9,655 bases of DNA from Suttonella ornithocola (GTDB lineage: Bacteria; Pseudomonadota; Gammaproteobacteria; Cardiobacteriales; Cardiobacteriaceae). Positions 7,186-9,655 of the stretch are shown in pieces. Position 1 is the first letter of the stretch. Each line of letters opens with the position of its first letter. The position numbers were made by a program, and so were the translations under genes. The stretch spans positions 1 through 9,655 of the forward strand of contig NZ_LWHB01000099.1 in assembly GCF_001889065.1 (NCBI RefSeq). Reading direction: 5' to 3'. The notes beneath the pieces are model-generated. The model searched no databases and was not told the DNA's origin. It saw nothing but the letters and a program-made list of their open reading frames with translations.

Positions 7186-7214
7186 ATCATAAACACTCTT
7201 TTTTACACTCGCAA
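7186..7214 (-). promoter_or_regulatory. Sigma70-type promoter of the terD operon
   Basis: On the minus strand the -35 hexamer TTGCGA (7214-7209) and the -10 hexamer TATGAT (7191-7186) are 17 bp apart. Transcription should begin near 7179, leaving a leader of about 24 bases with AGGAG before the terD ATG. This is the best promoter match in the window. Confidence 0.7.
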
Positions 7215-7231
7215 GACGAATGAGTTTGCGA
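7209..7231. promoter_or_regulatory. Inverted repeat over the terD -35 box, possible operator
   Basis: TCGCAA (7209-7214) and TTGCGA (7226-7231) are perfect inverted copies with 11 bp between, centres 17 bp apart. The left arm is the -35 hexamer itself. That spacing suits a dimeric regulator, but no regulator gene is in the window and a 6-bp match could arise by chance. Confidence 0.35.
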
Positions 7232-7293
7232 TTTTTTAAGAAAGAAAAATAAGCCAAAAAATAAGTTAATCAAATTTTAATCAATAAATTAGA

Positions 7294-7722
7294 TTATTCT
7301 TCTTTTTTACCCACCGCTGCTAAAAGCAATAAAAAGAGTAAAACGCCTGCTGCCACGAGCTTTCCACCAATACTATCCCAGAAAGGCAATTTTGGTTCGG
7401 CATTTGCCCATTCGGTAGGCGCTTTTATTTCATTTGCAATTTCTAATAAATATTCTTTATTGATATCACTATATGTTTCTTCATTGATATAACCATAATA
7501 ATGTCCATTATGATTCCATAATGGCACCCAAAAAAGTTGAAATTGTTTTCAACAATATCCTGGTTGAAGATAGTCCTCGTTTTTGATTTTTAATTCCTCA
7601 ATTTTTGGAAAATCTCCAATTTTCATCACCATCTCATTATCTCCCCACACGATCGGTAACCCTGCGTAGCTTGGAGAAACCGAAAAAATCGTGAATAATG
7701 CAAGACAAATCAACTTTTTCAT
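7294..7722 (-). pseudogene. Small exported, membrane-anchored protein interrupted by one in-frame UGA (nonsense mutation or selenocysteine codon)
   Basis: From the ATG at 7722 (AAGGAT upstream, promoter at 7751-7779) the frame is open for 57 codons, meets TGA at 7551-7549, then stays open for 84 more codons to TAA at 7294. The N-terminus MKKLICLALFTIFSVSPSYA is a classic signal peptide with cleavage after SYA. The central part includes WVPLWNHNGHYYGYI (65-79), and residues 117-138 form a C-terminal membrane segment (VAAGVLLFLLLLAAV) ending KKEE. The protein would face the periplasm with a one-pass anchor. I do not recognise the family with certainty. The UGA follows Cys57 (GYC-UGA-KQ). A GTG at 7527 could in theory start a 77-residue fragment but has no Shine-Dalgarno. 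Because signal peptide, body and anchor remain in one frame, either the mutation is recent or UGA is decoded. Confidence 0.6.
7505..7524 (-). other. Perfect hairpin after the in-frame UGA, SECIS-like in position
   Basis: On the minus strand CCATTATG and CATAATGG form an 8-bp perfect stem with loop GAAT. The loop begins 33 bases after the UGA and its first base is G. Both points agree with the general bacterial SECIS rules (loop about 16-37 bases after UGA, G among the first two loop bases). It lies inside the codons for PLWNHNG. Chance or coding constraint is a fair alternative. Confidence 0.35.
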
Positions 7723-7750
7723 AAATATCCTTATTTTTAAATAAAAGTTA

Positions 7751-7779
7751 ATTTAATTATTTATTCAGAGATTTGTCAA
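7751..7779 (-). promoter_or_regulatory. Promoter of the small exported protein gene
   Basis: On the minus strand a consensus -35 TTGACA (7779-7774) is followed after 17 bp by TTAAAT (7756-7751), 4 of 6 matches to TATAAT. The expected start is about 20 bases before the ATG at 7722. A working promoter here would argue that the gene is, or very recently was, expressed. Confidence 0.55.
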
Positions 7780-7791
7780 TTACTTTATATA
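7764..7791 (+). promoter_or_regulatory. terA: Possible terA promoter overlapping the divergent one
   Basis: TTCAGA (7764-7769) and TATATA (7786-7791) are 16 bp apart, each 4 of 6 to consensus. It overlaps the opposite-strand promoter, so the two would compete. The leader would be about 15 bases. The AT-rich context makes this a weak call. Confidence 0.3.
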
Positions 7792-7812
7792 GCAATTATT
7801 TTGGAGAAACAA

Positions 7813-8967
7813 ATGCAAACGCTTATCGCTGGTGCCAATACTGTTTTAACGCAATCAACCTTTCAAATAGATATTCACTATCAAGGACAAGCGGATATTA
7901 CAGCGTATCTGTTAAAACAAGGAAAAGTCCGCGGGGATGCAGATATGATTTTTTACGGTCAAACGCAAACACCGAATGGCAGCGTGCGATTAGCGACGCA
8001 AAGTCATTCAGCAACATTGTTTTTTGATACCAATAAAATTGATTCAGACATTGAGAAAATCGCTATTTGCGCCACTATGGATAATGGCAATAGTATTTCT
8101 GCCTTAAAGCAGCTGAATTTAGTGGTTCCAAACATTGCCCAAGCAAATGAAGAATTATTACAAAGGCAAGAAGCCGCTGTTATTGTGGCAGAAGTGTATC
8201 GGCATAATGGGCAATGGAAAATCCGATTTGTTATGCAAGGTTTTAATGGTGGACTACAACCGCTTGCGGAACATTTTGGTGTTGAAATTGCTGATGAACC
8301 GTCTTCTCCTACAACGTCAAATGCACAACCTACGCCTACCGCTCCGCCAAGCATCAATCTCTCTAAAATTACTTTAGATAAAACGCGTAGCAGTATTAGT
8401 CTAGAAAAACGCTCTCAAGGTTTTGGAAAAATAGCAGTCAATCTAAACTGGAATCAACGACTATCAGAAAAACAAGGTTTCTTAGCGCGATTAACTGGCG
8501 GAGATAAAAACATCGATTTGGATTTAGGGGCAATGATTCGATTCCAAAATGGAGATATTGATTTGGTTCAAGCATTGGGCAACCGTTTTGGAAATTTTGA
8601 AATGCATCCGTATGTAAAATTATCAGGTGATGATAGAACTGGTGCTGTACAAGAAGGAGAGTGGCTTTATATCAATGGTGCGCATTGGGACGAGATTTCT
8701 CAAATTGTTGTGTATTGCTTTATTTATGAGGGTGTTCCGAATTGGGCGGCAACGGATGGAGTGGTACGCGTACAAGTGCCTAATCAGCCAGAAATTGAAG
8801 TGCGATTAACAGAAGGGCGAAACAATTCTAGTATGTGCGGCATTGTAGAGTTAAGAAATGAACAGGGAAATATTCAGATGAATCGGATTGTGGAGTATTT
8901 TTCTGACCATCGACAGCTGGATAATCGTTTTAATTATGGTTTTTCTTGGATAAAAGGACGGAAATAA
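7813..8967 (+). CDS. terA: TerA-like protein with two TerD-related domains
   Basis: The 384-residue product is the same size as enterobacterial TerA (about 385). The start is the ATG at 7813, served by GGAG at 7803-7806; the in-frame TTG at 7801 overlaps that ribosome site and is rejected. Residues 1-160 form a TerD-like domain without the calcium motifs (GKVRGDADMIFYGQ 37-50, VMQGFNGGLQPLAEHFGVEI 140-159), nearly the same as in TerF. A Pro/Ser/Thr-rich linker (162-181) leads to the TerA-type domain: NIDLDLGAMIRF 233-244, LSGDDRTGAVQEGEWL 270-285, HWDEISQIVVY 291-301, FIYEGVPNWAATDGVV 303-318 and MCGIVEL 341-347. The calcium motif is altered (GDDRTGAVQEGE). It is probably a scaffold partner of TerD/TerZ. 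It diverges from the rest of the cluster, with no gene or clear terminator after it. Confidence 0.9.
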   Translation: MQTLIAGANTVLTQSTFQIDIHYQGQADITAYLLKQGKVRGDADMIFYGQTQTPNGSVRLATQSHSATLFFDTNKIDSDIEKIAICATMDNGNSISALKQLNLVVPNIAQANEELLQRQEAAVIVAEVYRHNGQWKIRFVMQGFNGGLQPLAEHFGVEIADEPSSPTTSNAQPTPTAPPSINLSKITLDKTRSSISLEKRSQGFGKIAVNLNWNQRLSEKQGFLARLTGGDKNIDLDLGAMIRFQNGDIDLVQALGNRFGNFEMHPYVKLSGDDRTGAVQEGEWLYINGAHWDEISQIVVYCFIYEGVPNWAATDGVVRVQVPNQPEIEVRLTEGRNNSSMCGIVELRNEQGNIQMNRIVEYFSDHRQLDNRFNYGFSWIKGRK

Positions 8968-8969
8968 GT

Positions 8970-9088
8970 TATAGTGAAAGGCTACTAGACTAGTTACGCT
9001 GTTGAGATAGGTGAATAAAGTAAACACACATACTATTACAGGAATGGCGATCTAATTTCCGTGACTCTTTTATTAGCCTTTGAGTATA
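8970..9088. repeat. 119-bp miniature inverted-repeat element after terA
   Basis: The left end TATAGTGAAAGGCTACTA (8970-8987) and the reversed right end TATACTCAAAGGCTAATA (9088-9071) match at 15 of 18 positions. Both start with TATA, as expected for TA-targeting IS630-like elements. The interior has no ORF. It begins 2 bases after the terA stop, so it forms the 3' end of the terA transcript. Confidence 0.55.
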
Positions 9089-9101
9089 GTTATCGTTGGA
9101 A

Positions 9102-9130
9102 TATAGCTAATTTTCCAAAAAATGCATACA
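9102..9130 (+). repeat. Single TATAGC-N16-GCATACA repeat end
   Basis: This reads TATAGC, 16 bases, then GCATACA. It closely matches the left end at 1692-1721 across the middle as well (TAACTTCCC against TAATTTTCC, then an A run). No clear partner end is found before the next element at 9243, so the copy is incomplete or rearranged. The stretch 9131-9242 shows no gene, only the palindrome at 9149-9168. Confidence 0.5.
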
Positions 9131-9148
9131 ACGTTAACTTAATCTCTA

Positions 9149-9168
9149 GAGACCTTTGCAAAGGTCTC
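9149..9168. repeat. 20-bp perfect palindrome
   Basis: GAGACCTTTGCAAAGGTCTC is fully self-complementary with no loop. Its half GAGACCTTTG also occurs alone at 1913-1922 in the other repeat-rich gap. Two terminal repeats of an IS joined tip to tip would look like this. From memory GAGACCTTTGCA is an IS5-group end in Neisseria, not checked. It has no U-tract, so it is unlikely to be a terminator. Confidence 0.5.
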
Positions 9169-9242
9169 AGCTTGATGATTTCTAACACATAAGCGTTACC
9201 TTTTTAGTTGATTAGTTAAACTGCAACGATATATTTAACAGA

Positions 9243-9351
9243 TATAGCTGAATAAGTTCAGATTGCGTACAAATCGACGAGATACAGGCAGCACACATTA
9301 GTACGGAAAGATGCTCCAATTCTGTATGCGAGTTAAATATATTTGGCTATA
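9243..9351. repeat. 109-bp miniature element with TATAGC ends
   Basis: The left end (9243-9271) is TATAGC, 16 bases, GCGTACA; the right end (9323-9351) reversed is TATAGC, 16 bases, GCATACA. Over about 30 positions the two ends agree at about two thirds. The CTCCAA...TGTATGCG segment inside the right end also appears at 1853-1870, tying this copy to the element at 1692-1891. No ORF. The 51 bases after it, up to 9402, hold nothing recognisable. Confidence 0.55.
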
Positions 9352-9402
9352 AAGCTTGCTTTTGCATATCATTTTTGCTTGTACTTTTATCTGACCTCCG
9401 TT

Positions 9403-9431
9403 TATAGCAGGACTTTCCCAAAAGATGTATA
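9403..9431 (+). repeat. TATAGC-type repeat end cut by the IS630-like element
   Basis: This reads TATAGC, then CTTTCCCAAAAGATGTATA near its end, like the left end at 1692 (CTTCCCAAAAAAATGCATA). The match stops where the IS630-like element begins at the TA at 9430-9431, suggesting that the IS inserted into this repeat. Confidence 0.4.
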
Positions 9432-9655
9432 TAGTCAAATCACTTATAATCCAATCTATCCAAAGCAGATATAAAGAACAACTTGTAGTAGAATTATCAA
9501 AAACAAACTGAGCATATCCTATGACCTACTGCCGCCAATTCCGACAGAAAATTCTTAACGATATTGCTAATGGAGAAACTTGGCACGCTGTTGCAAAGCG
9601 CTACAAGATCAGCAAATTCACCGTTTATAGCTGGATTAAAAATCCCCATCCTAAA
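9430..9655 (+). mobile_element. IS630-family insertion sequence, left end only
   Basis: The element starts at TATAGTCAAATCA (9430-9442), whose first two bases fit the TA target of the IS630/Tc1 group. A leader of about 90 bases leads to the transposase gene at 9521. The right end lies beyond the window. Its 13-base tip is identical to that of the miniature element at 1726-1821. Confidence 0.65.
9521..9655 (+). CDS. IS630-family transposase, N-terminal helix-turn-helix part
   Basis: The ATG at 9521 opens 45 codons that run off the right edge. The product starts MTYCRQFRQKILNDIANG and continues with WHAVAKRYKISKFTVYSWIK (21-40), a helix-turn-helix of the kind found at the N-terminus of IS630-type transposases (xYSxxFRxKVL...ISxxTVYxWI). 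This part binds the terminal repeats. The DDE catalytic domain is either in the unseen remainder or in a second frame, as many IS630 members split the gene. No strong Shine-Dalgarno is visible. The position 91 bp inside the TATAGT end is right for a first ORF of such an element. Confidence 0.75.
   Translation, partial: MTYCRQFRQKILNDIANGETWHAVAKRYKISKFTVYSWIKNPHPK

Noticed and set aside
7294..7527. A separate 77-residue gene starting at GTG 7527
   Set aside because: No Shine-Dalgarno precedes the GTG, and the frame extends upstream through a single TGA to an ATG with ribosome site, promoter and signal peptide; it is the 3' half of one gene.
7801..7812. TTG at 7801 as terA start
   Set aside because: The GGAG ribosome site lies inside these codons and the ATG at 7813 gives MQTLIAGAN, parallel to MQNLTAGAN of terF.
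8004..8357. 117-residue minus-strand ORF and other overlapping ORFs across the window
   Set aside because: They lie inside terA, terF, the lyase or other well-supported genes in other frames and show low-complexity translations without family features.
9149..9168. Rho-independent terminator for terA
   Set aside because: The palindrome has no loop and no following U-tract, and lies about 180 bases beyond the stop after another element.
9190..9230. A further copy of the TATAGT element end (TTTTTAGTTGATTAG resembles TTTTTAGCTGATCTC at 1801)
   Set aside because: The match covers only about 13 bases and the TA tip is missing, so chance similarity in AT-rich DNA cannot be excluded.
1..9655. tRNA, rRNA or riboswitch genes
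   Set aside because: No cloverleaf, rRNA signature or known riboswitch core was recognised on either strand in the non-coding stretches.

Overview
This window carries a tellurium-resistance (ter) type stress-response locus from a proteobacterium of moderate G+C. The organism is not identifiable from the sequence. TerA/D/Z/F homologues point to Gammaproteobacteria. The intergenic repeats (TA-flanked, TATAGT or TATAGC termini, TACGGC...GCCGTA hairpin, GAGACCTTTG ends) remind me of the small IS630-like and Correia-like repeats of Neisseria and its neighbours. A host-associated gammaproteobacterium such as a Cardiobacteriaceae member is a low-confidence guess.

Layout, right to left along the main minus-strand operon. 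terD (7155-6577) has a good sigma70-type promoter and is followed by an intercistronic hairpin with a U-tract. Then comes a tightly overlapping set of five genes: terZ (6494-5928), a PRTase_2-TRSP protein (5928-4783), a HAD hydrolase with a TTG start (4805-4065), a StiP/PRTase_1-PELOTA protein (4068-2986) and an HpcH/HpaI-like C-C bond lyase (2989-2075). This is the predicted ter-linked module for making a nucleoside-like metabolite. A 416-bp stretch of nested miniature inverted-repeat elements separates it from terF (TerD-like plus vWA, 1658-387) and an AIM24/TIGR00266-family gene running off the left edge.

Upstream of terD, on the minus strand, is a gene for a small exported protein with one C-terminal membrane segment (7722-7294). 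It is broken only by one in-frame UGA at codon 58, just after a cysteine. An 8-bp perfect hairpin with a G-initiated tetraloop lies downstream, in the range expected for a bacterial SECIS element. It is either a recent nonsense pseudogene or a candidate selenoprotein. Divergent from it is terA (7813-8967, plus strand) with an N-terminal TerD-like domain closely related to that of TerF.

The right end (8968-9655) is a landing ground for mobile DNA: two miniature elements, further single repeat ends, a 20-bp perfect palindrome and the start of an IS630-family element. That IS shares its first 13 bp with a miniature element on the far side of the ter operon.

Inferred working picture: calcium-binding TerD/TerZ and the TerA and TerF scaffolds sense or assemble at a stress site, while the two phosphoribosyltransferase-like proteins, the HAD phosphatase and the lyase make a small molecule. 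terB, terC and the ter-linked ATP-grasp gene are not in the window.
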